Part shown: piece after piece, positions 33,007 through 42,216 of the stretch | How positions within the stretch are numbered: position 1 is the stretch's first letter | Layout of the letters: every line of letters starts with the position of its first letter | Assembly (NCBI GenBank): GCA_947627465.1 | Contig: CANQWD010000004.1 | Location: 1-64,000, forward strand | DNA: 64,000 nt | Direction: 5' to 3' | DNA from: an uncultured Clostridia bacterium | GTDB lineage: Bacteria; Bacillota; Clostridia; Oscillospirales; Ruminococcaceae | The notes under the pieces: generated by a model | The model's input: only the letters and a program-made list of their open reading frames with translations | Told to the model about the DNA's origin: nothing | Database searches by the model: none | Translations under genes and position numbers: made by a program

Positions 33007-34833
33007 ATGAACGCAGTATTAACGGCGGTAATGGAAGCGGCGGCGGTTGCCGAACCAACTGCCGAGGAGGTCGTCAACAAAACGATGTTTAACGTCGGCG
33101 ACGGCAACGGAATATGGTATTTGATAGGAGCAGCGCTGGTATTTTTTATGCAGGCGGGCTTCGCAATGGTGGAGACCGGTATGACAAGGGCGAAAAACGC
33201 CGGCAACATCATAATGAAGAACCTCATGGATTTCTGTATCGGCACGGTGGTTTTCGTGCTGATAGGCTTCGGGCTTATGCTCGGCGAGGACGCGTTGGGC
33301 GGACTTGTCGGACTTCCCACGCTCGGCATTTTGTCGAATTTCGAGAGCTTCGACAGATGTGCGGAGTTCGTATTTAACCTCGTGTTCTGTGCGACTGCCG
33401 CGACGATAGTTTCGGGCGCAATGGCGGAGCGTACCAAATTTATAAGTTACTGCATTTACTCGGGTGTTATCTCGGCGATAGTTTACCCGATAGAAGCGCA
33501 CTGGGTATGGGGCGGAGGCTGGCTCGCGAACCTCGGATTCGTTGATTTCGCAGGCTCGGCGGCTATCCACTATTGCGGCGGTATCTGCGCATTGATAGGC
33601 GCGGCAATGGTAGGACCCCGTATCGGCAAGTTCGGCAAAGACAAAAAGCCCCGCGCTATCCTCGGTCACTCGATGACCTTGGGCGCTTTGGGCGTATTCA
33701 TTCTTTGGTTCGGTTGGTACGGATTTAACGGCGCGGCGGCGAACAGCGTTGAAAGTTTGGCGAGAATATTCCTCACCACAACGGTAGCTCCCGCGGTGGC
33801 GACTTGCACGACAATGATATTCACTTGGATTAAAAACGGAAAGCCCGATGTTTCAATGTGCTTAAACGCTTCTTTGGCGGGCTTGGTAGGCGTAACGGCT
33901 CCGTGCGCGGACGTTGACTGTCTGGGTTCGGCGGCTATCGGTTTGGTTTCGGGCTTTATCGTAGTATTCGGCGTATGGCTTCTGGATTACAAGCTCCACA
34001 TAGACGACCCCGTCGGCGCGGTAGGCGTTCACTTCTGCAACGGTATTTGGGGAACTTTGGCGGTAGGCTTGTTCGCTACGGGCACGGGTCAAAATGTCGG
34101 CGTAGGAGGCGAACCCGTAAAAGGTCTTTTCTACGGCGGCGGCTGGGAACAGCTCGGCGTTCAGGCCCTCGGACTTCTGGCAATCGGCGCATGGACGGCG
34201 GCTGCTATCTCGCTTACATTCCTTATCATTAAGAAAACGATCGGCTTGCGCGTATCCCGTCACGAGGAGATCGTGGGCTTGGACGCTACGGAGCATGGAC
34301 TTCCCAGCTCTTACGCGGACTTTATCCCGACTATGCAAGTTGAAACGACGGCTTCCGGACGTGATAAAGAAGTTGACACACTCACACAGGTCGAAGCTAA
34401 AGCGGCGGCATCCTCCGACAGCAGCGACGCTAAGGCTGTGCCTGTGATCAGCAAAAAATACACGCCCTCCAACGGCGATAATATGTCAAAGGTAGTCATC
34501 ATCACAAAGCAGGAGCATATCGAAGATCTCAAAAACGCGATGTCGGGCATCGGCATTACGGGCATGACGGTAACGAACGTGCTCGGCTGCGGAATGCAGA
34601 AAGGCGCAACGGAATATTACCGCGGCGTTCCAATCGAGACGCACTTGCTGCCTAAGATAAAAATGGAGATAGTCGTATGCAAAGTTCCCGTTGAAACGGT
34701 CGTAGAAACTGCAAAGAACGTGCTTTACACGGGCAAGATAGGCGACGGCAAGATCTTCGTTTACGACGTAGCTGACGTAGTTAAGGTGCGTACCGGCGAA
34801 AGTGGCTACGACGCGCTTCAGGACAACGAATAA
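33007..34833 (+). CDS. Ammonium transporter fused to a PII signalling domain (608 aa)
   Basis: Residues about 30-430 are an AmtB-type channel with eleven or so helices. The twin pore histidines lie in SAAIHYCGGICALIG and VGVHFCNGIWGT. After a hydrophilic linker (about 430-490), residues 493-608 form a complete PII (GlnB/GlnK) domain, MSKVVIITKQEHIEDLKNAM onward, with the T-loop segment QKGATEYYRGVPIETHLLPK. The tyrosine that is uridylylated in GlnB (Y51) is replaced by isoleucine, so uridylylation is not expected; nucleotide and 2-oxoglutarate sensing could gate the channel directly. GGAAAGGAGCGG precedes the ATG. The gene is preceded by an ANTAR-type leader. Confidence 0.93.
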   Translation: MNAVLTAVMEAAAVAEPTAEEVVNKTMFNVGDGNGIWYLIGAALVFFMQAGFAMVETGMTRAKNAGNIIMKNLMDFCIGTVVFVLIGFGLMLGEDALGGLVGLPTLGILSNFESFDRCAEFVFNLVFCATAATIVSGAMAERTKFISYCIYSGVISAIVYPIEAHWVWGGGWLANLGFVDFAGSAAIHYCGGICALIGAAMVGPRIGKFGKDKKPRAILGHSMTLGALGVFILWFGWYGFNGAAANSVESLARIFLTTTVAPAVATCTTMIFTWIKNGKPDVSMCLNASLAGLVGVTAPCADVDCLGSAAIGLVSGFIVVFGVWLLDYKLHIDDPVGAVGVHFCNGIWGTLAVGLFATGTGQNVGVGGEPVKGLFYGGGWEQLGVQALGLLAIGAWTAAAISLTFLIIKKTIGLRVSRHEEIVGLDATEHGLPSSYADFIPTMQVETTASGRDKEVDTLTQVEAKAAASSDSSDAKAVPVISKKYTPSNGDNMSKVVIITKQEHIEDLKNAMSGIGITGMTVTNVLGCGMQKGATEYYRGVPIETHLLPKIKMEIVVCKVPVETVVETAKNVLYTGKIGDGKIFVYDVADVVKVRTGESGYDALQDNE

Positions 34834-34894
34834 TAAAAAGAAATTTAAACCCTCCTATATAGAAAAAGTGTAGAATAATAGAATAAAAGTTGGA

Positions 34895-34922
34895 CCCTCG
34901 CGGCAGCCGCCGCGGGGGTTTG
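34895..34922. terminator. Terminator shared by convergent genes
   Basis: CCCTCGCGG pairs with CCGCGGGGG (loop CAGCCG), followed by TTTG. The convergent minus-strand gene ends at 34925. Confidence 0.75.
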
Positions 34923-34924
34923 CG

Positions 34925-35329
34925 TTATTTCAGCAGCAGCCGTGCCGCGAACGCCGCCATTTGGTCGTATTCGGAGAAGTCCGAGGCGGCGGGGGCGGGC
35001 AGTTCAAACGGTTCGCAAACGCCGTTTTTTCCGCGAACGGAACGGTTCAGCGAGAATGTGAGGATCTCGGGAGTTCGCGAGGTTATGGAAACGGTGTTTT
35101 TCGGAGAAACGCCGCAGCTTATCAGTTGAACGGCGCGCGGCAGCTCGGGCGGATCGTCGCCGTCGATGATAACGCCGAGCGCGGCGCGAATTTTGACTTT
35201 CGCGCCGCGTCCGAGAATAACGACCGCGTCCGCGCAGTCAATAATTTCCGCTTCCTGCGCTTTGAGCATGCCGAATTTTTCAAGCAGCCTGTCCGCGCGG
35301 CTTTCTCCGACAATAATAACAGTATCCAT
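34925..35329 (-). CDS. Protein of unknown function (134 aa)
   Basis: Soluble protein beginning MDTVIIVGESRADRLLEKFG. It contains VIIDGDDPPELPRAVQLISC followed by GVSPKNTVSITSRT, loosely like nucleotide-binding folds (alternating beta strands and helices), but no P-loop or Rossmann motif is clear. It stands alone between two plus-strand transcripts. I do not recognise a family. Confidence 0.65.
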   Translation of the reverse strand: MDTVIIVGESRADRLLEKFGMLKAQEAEIIDCADAVVILGRGAKVKIRAALGVIIDGDDPPELPRAVQLISCGVSPKNTVSITSRTPEILTFSLNRSVRGKNGVCEPFELPAPAASDFSEYDQMAAFAARLLLK

Positions 35330-35422
35330 AAACGTTCACCTCGGAATGTAGTTTGCGGAGAATTTGCCTGATTATTACAAAAAGCTTACCCGAAAAAACA
35401 GAAAACTATTTTTCTTTTGTCA

Positions 35423-35450
35423 TTGAATTAACACAAAATCAAGTTATAAT
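35423..35450 (+). promoter_or_regulatory. Promoter of the VTC operon
   Basis: TTGAAT (35423-35428), 16 bp, TATAAT (35445-35450), 28 bp before the start codon. Confidence 0.7.
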
Positions 35451-35477
35451 AAGTTTATAAAAAAACAGGGGTGAAAA

Positions 35478-36185
35478 ATGGCATACGCGAATACGTTCAA
35501 ACGCCGCGAGATGAAATTTCTGCTGGACGAAAAACAGTACGATTTGGTAAACGAAGCCATATCGGATTTCATGACCGAGGATAGCTACGGACTTCATACG
35601 ATACTCAACATCTACCTTGACAACCGTAATAACGATCTTATAAGAAGCTCGCTCGGCAAGCCGATCTATAAAGAAAAGGTAAGACTTCGCTGTTACGGTA
35701 AAGCGGAGGACAATTCCGAGGCGTTTCTCGAAATAAAGAAAAAATACCGCGGCATAACATACAAGCGGCGTTATGAAGGCGTTTACAAAGAATTGCACGA
35801 TTACATAACCGATGGCGTAAAGCCCGAAAAGCGCGGACAGGTTTTTGAGGAGATCGATTACTTGATAAATCGAATGGGGCTTAAACCGAAGATCGTCATC
35901 TGCTACGACCGCATGGCGTTTTACGGTAACGACGACAGGGAATTTCGAGTAACGTTCGACAGCAATATAAGATACCGCCGCCGCGATCTCGATCTGCGGG
36001 CGGGCGATGCGGGCGAGCGCTTAAGCTCGCAGCCGTTTACGGTTATGGAGGTAAAGTCCGTCGGGGCTATTCCGTTAAGACTTGTAAAGATCTTGTCGCG
36101 GTATAAAATTTACAACGGCTCGTTTTCAAAATACGGCAGTATTTATTCGGGCGAGGTTCGTCAAAAAATAAAAATGGGAGTTTAA
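35478..36185 (+). CDS. VTC domain protein (235 aa)
   Basis: Bacterial member of the VTC/triphosphate-tunnel family related to the yeast vacuolar polyphosphate polymerase. Basic and acidic tunnel strands are visible: FKRREMKFLLDEKQYD (5-20), YKEKVRLRCYG (near 62), EAFLEIKKKYRGITYKRRYE (near 82) and FTVMEVKSVG (near 190). In bacteria it occurs next to DUF4956 and CotH or surface proteins, as here. Whether this form makes polyphosphate or binds other polyphosphates is not shown. GGGGTG precedes the ATG; the next gene begins 1 bp after its stop. Confidence 0.9.
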   Translation: MAYANTFKRREMKFLLDEKQYDLVNEAISDFMTEDSYGLHTILNIYLDNRNNDLIRSSLGKPIYKEKVRLRCYGKAEDNSEAFLEIKKKYRGITYKRRYEGVYKELHDYITDGVKPEKRGQVFEEIDYLINRMGLKPKIVICYDRMAFYGNDDREFRVTFDSNIRYRRRDLDLRAGDAGERLSSQPFTVMEVKSVGAIPLRLVKILSRYKIYNGSFSKYGSIYSGEVRQKIKMGV

Positions 36186-36186
36186 T

Positions 36187-36861
36187 ATGTTTTCGACAAT
36201 AATAGATACGACAGTGGGACTTACCGCGCAAAGCGCGATCTTCTGCACGCTGACCTCGGCGGGGCTTGGACTTATCGCGTCGCTGCTTTACAGGCTGAAC
36301 AACCCGCGCGCATCGAAAAACCTTATGGTGACGCTGGTGGTGCTGCCTATCTTGGTTCAGTCGGTGATAATGCTCGTCAACGGTTCCGTGGGCGCTGGGC
36401 TGGCAGTCATGGGCGCGTTCAATCTGGTGAGATTTCGTTCCGCGCCCGGCACGTCAAGAGAGCTTTGTTACGTGTTTTTGGCAATGGGAATAGGTTTGGC
36501 GACGGGCATGGGCTATTTGGGCTACGCGCTGATAATCACCCTCGCGGCGGGACTTATACTGGGGCTTTTGGGATTTATTCCCGCGTTCGGAATTGTCAAG
36601 TCCGCGAAGCTTCTGAAAATTCTTATTCCCGAAGATTTGGATTACATGACCTGCTTTAAAGACTTGTTTGCCGAATACACCGCCTCGCACCGCTTGGTAA
36701 TGTCCAAGACCGTAAGCATGGGAACTCTCTACGAGCTGCGTTACGAGCTTGTCTTAAAGGAAGCTTCAAAGGAAAAGGAGTTTTTGGACAAAATACGCGC
36801 CCGTAACGGCAATCTCACGGTAATGTGCAGCATACTTACCGATAATCATGAGGAAATGTGA
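36187..36861 (+). CDS. DUF4956 membrane protein (224 aa)
   Basis: Three or four N-terminal membrane helices (about 15-130) with GAFNLVRFRSAPGTSRELCYVF near residue 78, then a cytoplasmic alpha/beta domain (140-224). This matches DUF4956, which is almost always adjacent to VTC-domain genes. A joint role in polyphosphate or surface-polymer handling is plausible but unproven. It begins directly after the VTC gene with GGGAG in the end of that gene. Confidence 0.85.
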   Translation: MFSTIIDTTVGLTAQSAIFCTLTSAGLGLIASLLYRLNNPRASKNLMVTLVVLPILVQSVIMLVNGSVGAGLAVMGAFNLVRFRSAPGTSRELCYVFLAMGIGLATGMGYLGYALIITLAAGLILGLLGFIPAFGIVKSAKLLKILIPEDLDYMTCFKDLFAEYTASHRLVMSKTVSMGTLYELRYELVLKEASKEKEFLDKIRARNGNLTVMCSILTDNHEEM

Positions 36862-36926
36862 TAAAAACGTTTTGTTAGCGGAAAGCTGATCGGAGTATTG
36901 TTATTTGATTTCTCGGAGGAGATATT

Positions 36927-38816
36927 ATGAAATTCAACTTTAAAACCTTAGCAGCATTTTGCGCCTTTTCGACTGTAATGACAGGCTGCTCCAATGACAG
37001 TACGGTACCGAACGGCTCGTCAAGCAGTCCGCTTATAAGTACTGCGGACGAAACCGTGAGCGCCGAAACAAGCGCGGAGAAAAGCGAAACTTCCGCACCC
37101 GCTGAAACCAACTGCACAGTGACGTTTTCCGAGGAAAAGATAACCGCGAAAGGCAGCGGCGCACAAGCTTCCGATAATACCGTAAAGATCACGGAAGCGG
37201 GCGTTTACGAGTTTTCGGGCAAAAAAGCCGATTGCAAAATTTATATAGAAGCGGATAAAAACGCCGAGATCACACTGCTTTTGAACAATGCCGAACTTAC
37301 CTCGAAAAGCGGCAGCGTGATCGACTGCGAAAGCGCGAAGACGCTTACGATAATCTCAAAGGACGGCACAAAGAACTACCTTTGCGACAGCGAAAGCTAC
37401 GACAGCGACGACGAAGCGGACGCGGCGGTGTTCGCACGCTCCGATTTGGAGTTTAAGGGCGCGGGAGAGCTTAATATCGAGGGCAAATTCGGCGACGCGG
37501 TCAAATGCAAGGACGCGCTTTCGATAGACGAAGTCACGCTTACCGTAAACGCCGCGGACGACGGCGTTACGGGCAAGGACAGCGTCACGATAAACGGCGG
37601 TACGGTAAACATCATCTCAAACGGCGATGGCATAAAAACCACAAACGACAAGGACGCCGATAAAGGCGGTATGGAAATAAACGGCGGCGAACTTAACATC
37701 ACAAGCGCAAAGGACGGAATTCAAAGCGAAAAAGCTCTCACCGTTAAAGATGGTAAGATCACGATAACTGCGGGCGGCGAAGCTGCGGACGCGGAAATCG
37801 CCGTAAAAGACGAGCCGTGGGATTTTGACCGCAAAAACAGCTCTCAGAGCGATAATTCCTCAGAAACTGCCGACAGCCAAAAGGGAATAAAGTCGGGCGG
37901 CGATCTCGTTATAAACGGCGGCGAGTTGAAAATAAAATCCGCCGACGACAGCGTTCATTCGGGCGGGAATGTTGAGATAAACGGCGGAACGGCGGAGCTT
38001 TCCTCCTGCGACGACGGCATCCACGCGGACGGCGGTCTTACCGTTACCAGCGGATATATCACTGTTTCAAAAAGCTACGAGGGTTTAGAGGGCAAGAGCA
38101 TTGATATAAGCGGCGGCGTTATAGACATTACCGCCGCGGACGACGGATTGAACGCGGCGGGCGGCGACAACGCAAGCTTTTTCGGTTTCGGCGGAGCTAG
38201 CGACGATTATTATATTTCCGTTTCGGGCGGCGAGATCACCGTAAATTCGGGCGGCGACGGAATTGACAGCAACGGAACGATCGCGCAGAGCGGCGGCGTT
38301 ATCACGGTTTACGGTCCCACGAACTCCGGAAACGGCGCGATAGATTACGAACGCTCCTACGCAATGAGCGGCGGTACGCTTATCGCTTTAGGCTCAATGG
38401 GGATGGCTCAGGCTCCGTCGACATTATCGCAGCCTTGCCTTTCGATCTACGCGAACGCTCCCGCGAACAGTAAGATAGAGGTGCGCTCGGAAAGCAGCGT
38501 AATTCTGGAGACCACAACTCTCAAGGAAGCGCAGTCGCTTATCTTTTCGAGCGACAAGCTGAAAGCCGACGCCGATTACGGAATTTATGTAAACGATGAG
38601 CTTGCCGAGACCGTAACGGCGACCGACGGAGTTTCCGGAAGCGGAGCAACGGGAGGAGGCGACAAGCCGGGCGGCTTTGACGGCAAGCCGAACGGTTTTG
38701 GCGGCAATCCCGGTGGATTTGGCGATCCGTCCGATGACCCGAGAGAAAATCGCGGCGAAAAGCCCGGAGACATTAACGGAAGCCCTAATGAAGTGCTTTC
38801 CGAGCAGCAGGGATAA
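36927..38816 (+). CDS. Beta-helix surface lipoprotein, Cthe_2159-like carbohydrate-binding domain (629 aa)
   Basis: Lipoprotein signal with lipobox TVMTGC (cysteine near residue 20), a Ser/Thr/Glu linker, then repeated GGxxxI/V units (INGGTVNIISNGDGIKT, INGGELNITSAKDGIQ, INGGELKIKSADDSVHSGG) typical of the right-handed beta-helix family founded by Clostridium thermocellum Cthe_2159, which binds cellulose and pectin-like sugars and calcium. Asp/Asn-rich turns (GDGIDSNG) fit calcium binding. The tail (about 580-629) is Gly/Pro/Asn-rich. It follows VTC and DUF4956 in one operon, a recurring clostridial arrangement. Confidence 0.88.
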   Translation: MKFNFKTLAAFCAFSTVMTGCSNDSTVPNGSSSSPLISTADETVSAETSAEKSETSAPAETNCTVTFSEEKITAKGSGAQASDNTVKITEAGVYEFSGKKADCKIYIEADKNAEITLLLNNAELTSKSGSVIDCESAKTLTIISKDGTKNYLCDSESYDSDDEADAAVFARSDLEFKGAGELNIEGKFGDAVKCKDALSIDEVTLTVNAADDGVTGKDSVTINGGTVNIISNGDGIKTTNDKDADKGGMEINGGELNITSAKDGIQSEKALTVKDGKITITAGGEAADAEIAVKDEPWDFDRKNSSQSDNSSETADSQKGIKSGGDLVINGGELKIKSADDSVHSGGNVEINGGTAELSSCDDGIHADGGLTVTSGYITVSKSYEGLEGKSIDISGGVIDITAADDGLNAAGGDNASFFGFGGASDDYYISVSGGEITVNSGGDGIDSNGTIAQSGGVITVYGPTNSGNGAIDYERSYAMSGGTLIALGSMGMAQAPSTLSQPCLSIYANAPANSKIEVRSESSVILETTTLKEAQSLIFSSDKLKADADYGIYVNDELAETVTATDGVSGSGATGGGDKPGGFDGKPNGFGGNPGGFGDPSDDPRENRGEKPGDINGSPNEVLSEQQG

Positions 38817-38821
38817 AAATT

Positions 38822-38914
38822 GTTGCGGCGCGGTCTTTTCGCGCCGCAACTTATTGATAGGGATTTGATTTTATAGAAAGCATCGGTGCCGAGCGACAAG
38901 CTCGGCACCGATGC
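38822..38914. terminator. Two strong hairpins between convergent operons
   Basis: GTTGCGGCGCG pairs with CGCGCCGCAAC (38822-38850). GCATCGGTGCCGAGC pairs perfectly with GCTCGGCACCGATGC (38880-38914, loop GACAA), followed by TGTTTATTT on the plus strand and CTTTCT on the minus strand. Confidence 0.85.
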
Positions 38915-38953
38915 TGTTTATTTGGAAGCGCTTAAAAGGTGAGTGATCATGCC

Positions 38954-39376
38954 TTAAAGGTTCATTCTGATAATAGCCATCTCGATCGGCATAAGAGCTT
39001 GAGCCGCGTCGTTAATGCCGTCGACAGATTTTTCGAGCGGACACCTGTCCGATTTGTCCCTGTTAAGGATATCGGGAACTATCATATCGGCTTCGACCTC
39101 AACATGATTGTTTTCCAGAAGCTCCTTGGCGGGTTGGCTTATGACCTCGGCATAAACCGCGCGGATTCCCATTGCGATATCGATAAACGCCGCGGCTCTC
39201 CCGACCACCTTGTCGGCTATCATATATCCCATGTAGTTATTGCCGCTGTTCATCCAGTCCAAAAGCGGCTGAACTCCCTTGTCCGTGCTCTTAAATATAA
39301 CGTTGCCAATTCCAAGAACACAGGTACATTTTTCGTTTTTAAGCGTGTTTCTCAAATTTTCCAATTCGGGGTGCAT
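38954..39376 (-). CDS. DUF1893 protein (140 aa)
   Basis: Small soluble protein similar to Thermotoga TM1506 (DUF1893), a cytidine-deaminase-like fold without proven activity. Signature parts: CTCVLGIGNVIFKSTDKGVQPL (near residue 18) and KVVGRAAAFIDIAMG, with the conserved G-R/K-A-A motif. Start at the ATG after AAAGGAAC; an earlier in-frame start lacks this site. It lies downstream of an ECF S-component gene, a frequent pairing that suggests a cofactor-related role. Confidence 0.85.
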   Translation of the reverse strand: MHPELENLRNTLKNEKCTCVLGIGNVIFKSTDKGVQPLLDWMNSGNNYMGYMIADKVVGRAAAFIDIAMGIRAVYAEVISQPAKELLENNHVEVEADMIVPDILNRDKSDRCPLEKSVDGINDAAQALMPIEMAIIRMNL

Positions 39377-39406
39377 AAATATGTTCCTTTCTATTATCAC
39401 TATAAA

Positions 39407-39952
39407 TTAATGTGAATTTCCGCGTACCCTGTAAACGATAAGCGGTATCAAAGCCCATTGCAAAGCGATTCCGAAAACGCCCGCCGCAATGCTCGTCCAA
39501 ATTATCGAAACAGCGATCGTGCTTCCGAAAAAGCTTGTGCCGATGAGGATAGCTCCCGCGCGAACGGCTCTGCCGGCTATTTGAGCGATAATGACCTTAA
39601 CGAGCGCCGGCATTTTAACGTTTCTCAAAAGACCCGCCGCCAAGCCGTAAACGCAAAGTTCTATGCACATAAACGGCAGCATTTCGATCTTCGGCATTCC
39701 CGTAAGCAGAAAGCTGAGCAGCGGAGAAACCGCGCCCGCCGCCGCGCCCGTACACGGTCCGCAAAGAAGTCCCGCTAAGATTATCGGCAAATGCATCGGC
39801 AAAAAAGCCTCGCCCAACGCCGTACCCAATCCCGAAGCCTGCCCCATCAGATGAAACAGCTGCGGCAGGGCTATTGCGGCGATAATTGTAATAAATCCGC
39901 CAATAACCTGAGTCTTTACGGAGATTTTTTTTGTAGTTAATATTTTTTCCAT
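39407..39952 (-). CDS. ECF transporter substrate-binding (S) component (181 aa)
   Basis: Six membrane helices with LPMHLPIILAGLLCGPCTGA (near residue 50), the usual L1-loop region of ECF S components, and RNVKMPALVKVIIAQIAGR further on. It would use shared EcfA/EcfT proteins encoded elsewhere to import a vitamin. The vitamin cannot be named from sequence. Start at the ATG preceded by GAGGTG; an ATG 12 nt upstream overlaps that site. Confidence 0.85.
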   Translation of the reverse strand: MEKILTTKKISVKTQVIGGFITIIAAIALPQLFHLMGQASGLGTALGEAFLPMHLPIILAGLLCGPCTGAAAGAVSPLLSFLLTGMPKIEMLPFMCIELCVYGLAAGLLRNVKMPALVKVIIAQIAGRAVRAGAILIGTSFFGSTIAVSIIWTSIAAGVFGIALQWALIPLIVYRVRGNSH

Positions 39953-40006
39953 AGGACACCTCATTCTTTGTATATCATGCGCCTTTTGCCTGTCGTAGGA
40001 AAAGGC

Positions 40007-41140
40007 TTATCCCAACATTTTTACAAAATCCGCCATAGTTTCCGATATTTTAATTTGCTGCGGGCAAACCGCTTCGCAGCTTCGGCAGCCGATACACGCG
40101 GTCGGCTTTTTATCCTCGGCAAACGACGAAAGCGCCATAGGCGCGATAAAACCGCCGCCCGAAAACTTGTGTTCGTTGTAAAGCTCCAACAGATCGGGAA
40201 TAGGCAGCCCCTGCGGACAATGAGTGGTGCAGTAGCGGCAAGCCGTACACGGAACGGTAAGACTTCCCTCTATCATTTCGGAAACGATGCCGTCAAGCGC
40301 CGCCAGTTCCATATCGGAAAGCGGTTTCGCTTCCTCGTAGATCTTGATGTTTTCCTTAAGCTGCTCGAAATTTGACATTCCGGAAAGCGTCACTTTAATT
40401 TCCGGCTGAGTTTGTAAAAATCTGAACGCCCATTCCGCGGGAGTGGCTTCGGGACGAAGTTTTTTGAGGATAGTCGTGTATTTGTCCGAGAGGTTCGCAA
40501 GCTTGCCGCCGCGCACGGGCTCCATTACCCAAACGGGAATATTGTGTTCGGTGTAGTATTTCACTTTTTCGCGCGCACCCTGAAAACGCCAATCCACCCA
40601 ATTGACCTGAAGCTGTCCGAACTCCATGTGTTCGCCGTAGGCTTTGACAAACCGCTTTAAAACAGGCATTGCGCCGTGCGCCGAAAAGCCCAGATGACGT
40701 ATGCGTCCGTTCTTTTTCTGTTCGATAAGATAATCGAAAATGCCGTATTTCGGGTCGAGATATTGGTCAATGTTCATCTCGCAGACGTTATGGAACAGGT
40801 AAAAATCGAAATATTCCGTGCCGCACTTTTCAAGCTGCTTTTCAAAGATCTCTTTTACCTTGGGGATATTCGCAAGATCGTAGCCGGGGAATTTATCCGC
40901 CAGCTTATAGCTTTCGCGAGGGTAGTTCTTTAAAGCGTTCGCGACGGCAAGTTCGGAATTGCCGGCGTGATAACCCCACGCCGTATCGAAGTAATTGATC
41001 CCGTGAGAGATCGCGTAGTCCACCATTTCGGAGGTCATTTTAAAGTCGGGGCGGCTGTCGTCGCCGTCCACAGTCGGCAGGCGCATACAGCCCAATCCCA
41101 ACGCCGAGAGCTTTTCGCCTTGAAAATCATTGTAAATCAT
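40007..41140 (-). CDS. Aldo/keto reductase with C-terminal ferredoxin domain (377 aa)
   Basis: The N-terminal 280 residues are an aldo/keto reductase barrel (LGLGCMRLPTVD at 13-24, NYFDTAWGYHAGNSE near 50 with catalytic Asp and Tyr, LGFSAHG near 148). The last 90 residues hold a two-cluster ferredoxin: CTACRYCTTHCPQGLP and CIGCRSCEAVCPQQI. The fusion is common in anaerobic Clostridia and links NAD(P)H or flavin-free reductase chemistry to iron-sulphur electron transfer. The substrate is unknown. GAAAGGACAG precedes the ATG. Confidence 0.92.
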   Translation of the reverse strand: MIYNDFQGEKLSALGLGCMRLPTVDGDDSRPDFKMTSEMVDYAISHGINYFDTAWGYHAGNSELAVANALKNYPRESYKLADKFPGYDLANIPKVKEIFEKQLEKCGTEYFDFYLFHNVCEMNIDQYLDPKYGIFDYLIEQKKNGRIRHLGFSAHGAMPVLKRFVKAYGEHMEFGQLQVNWVDWRFQGAREKVKYYTEHNIPVWVMEPVRGGKLANLSDKYTTILKKLRPEATPAEWAFRFLQTQPEIKVTLSGMSNFEQLKENIKIYEEAKPLSDMELAALDGIVSEMIEGSLTVPCTACRYCTTHCPQGLPIPDLLELYNEHKFSGGGFIAPMALSSFAEDKKPTACIGCRSCEAVCPQQIKISETMADFVKMLG

Positions 41141-41158
41141 AAGCTGTCCTTTCGTTTT

Positions 41159-42034
41159 TTATCCCTTTTGATCCATTTTTTTATAAGAACCCGAAACGCT
41201 CGGTGTGGACGCCGAAAGGCAAACTCCGCGGGAGCCGCGTTCCGCGTTTCGCACCTTTTTGCCCAATTCGGAATTCTGTACTTGAGCCACCGTTCGCTTG
41301 CCGTCTCCCGGCCGCTTCACTTGCTTTTTCTTTTTGCGATTGGCGTTCAGTTTTTTGGCGGCTTGTTTTTCGCGTTCAAATTTACGCGCCTTGGCAAGTT
41401 CCATATAGTACTTGTCGCGTTCGGCAGCGGTGGGCAGCGATTTATATTTCCCGCTTTTTGAGAACGAGCTTATCTCATGTTCCAAAGCCATATTCAAGCT
41501 TGCCGCCTCCGAACCGTCGCCGCCGTGCTTTATCGCTTTTTTGTAGGCGGATAAAGCGGAAAGCGCGTTGGAAAGCCGTAAACCGTTTACCTCGTCGCGT
41601 GTCCTGCACGCGTTTAACTGGCACCTCATCATTTTGCGTGCGGAAACGGTGGTTTGGTAGTTTGAGTACGCGTCGGGGTCGTTTTTTGACAGAAACTGCT
41701 GTTCGTCATGGCTAAGAGTATGCCCGGACCACATTTTCAGCTTGATCTCGCAAAGTTTCTGTTTATTGACTTCATTGGAGCCTTTGTCGCCGAATAGCTT
41801 GTCAATCTTCTCGGTTTGCTCGGCAACAAGCTCGGCGAGAGATTTGATTTTTTCGCCTGCGTCGGCTTCAGACTTTGCCGCTTCGTTTGCGGTTTCCCAA
41901 ACGGCTTTTTTAGCAGTATCCGAAAAATCCGCGCTGTCTCTCGCCGAAGTTTTTGTCAAAGCTGCGCGAACCGCCCTGCCGCCCGTCGCGGCGACCGACC
42001 TCGAATACGCGCGATTTATCGCGGAAACGCTCAT
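41159..42034 (-). CDS. Basic helical protein of unknown function (291 aa)
   Basis: No signal peptide or membrane helix. Largely helical and charged, with KIKSLAELVAEQTEKIDKLF near residue 65 and a very basic region KREKQAAKKLNANRKKKKQV-like near 235, then a Ser-rich tail. The middle (KLCEIKLKMWSGHTLSHDEQ, about residues 95-114) recurs in some uncharacterised clostridial proteins. Start at the ATG after AAGGAGGGATCGTT. It lies 18 bp upstream of the aldo/keto reductase gene; no functional link is evident. Confidence 0.7.
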   Translation of the reverse strand: MSVSAINRAYSRSVAATGGRAVRAALTKTSARDSADFSDTAKKAVWETANEAAKSEADAGEKIKSLAELVAEQTEKIDKLFGDKGSNEVNKQKLCEIKLKMWSGHTLSHDEQQFLSKNDPDAYSNYQTTVSARKMMRCQLNACRTRDEVNGLRLSNALSALSAYKKAIKHGGDGSEAASLNMALEHEISSFSKSGKYKSLPTAAERDKYYMELAKARKFEREKQAAKKLNANRKKKKQVKRPGDGKRTVAQVQNSELGKKVRNAERGSRGVCLSASTPSVSGSYKKMDQKG

Positions 42035-42133
42035 AACGATCCCTCCTTGCAATAATATTATATATGATATTATCGGCAGCGAATAGGCGTTTCTTTAGCT
42101 TTGGCGGCTATTTTGTTGTTATGCATAATAACA

Positions 42134-42168
42134 TTCGGCGTTTTGCACAATATGTTGGGAACGCCGAA
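42134..42168 (-). terminator. Hairpin downstream of the FAD oxidoreductase gene
   Basis: TTCGGCGTT pairs perfectly with AACGCCGAA around a 17-nt loop. It lies between the 3' end of the oxidoreductase gene (42217) and the next gene; no long U-run is present. Confidence 0.4.
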
Positions 42169-42216
42169 GTTTTAGGATAAACCGTACAAGGCGCGGCACG
42201 TTTTTTGTCCGTTGAA

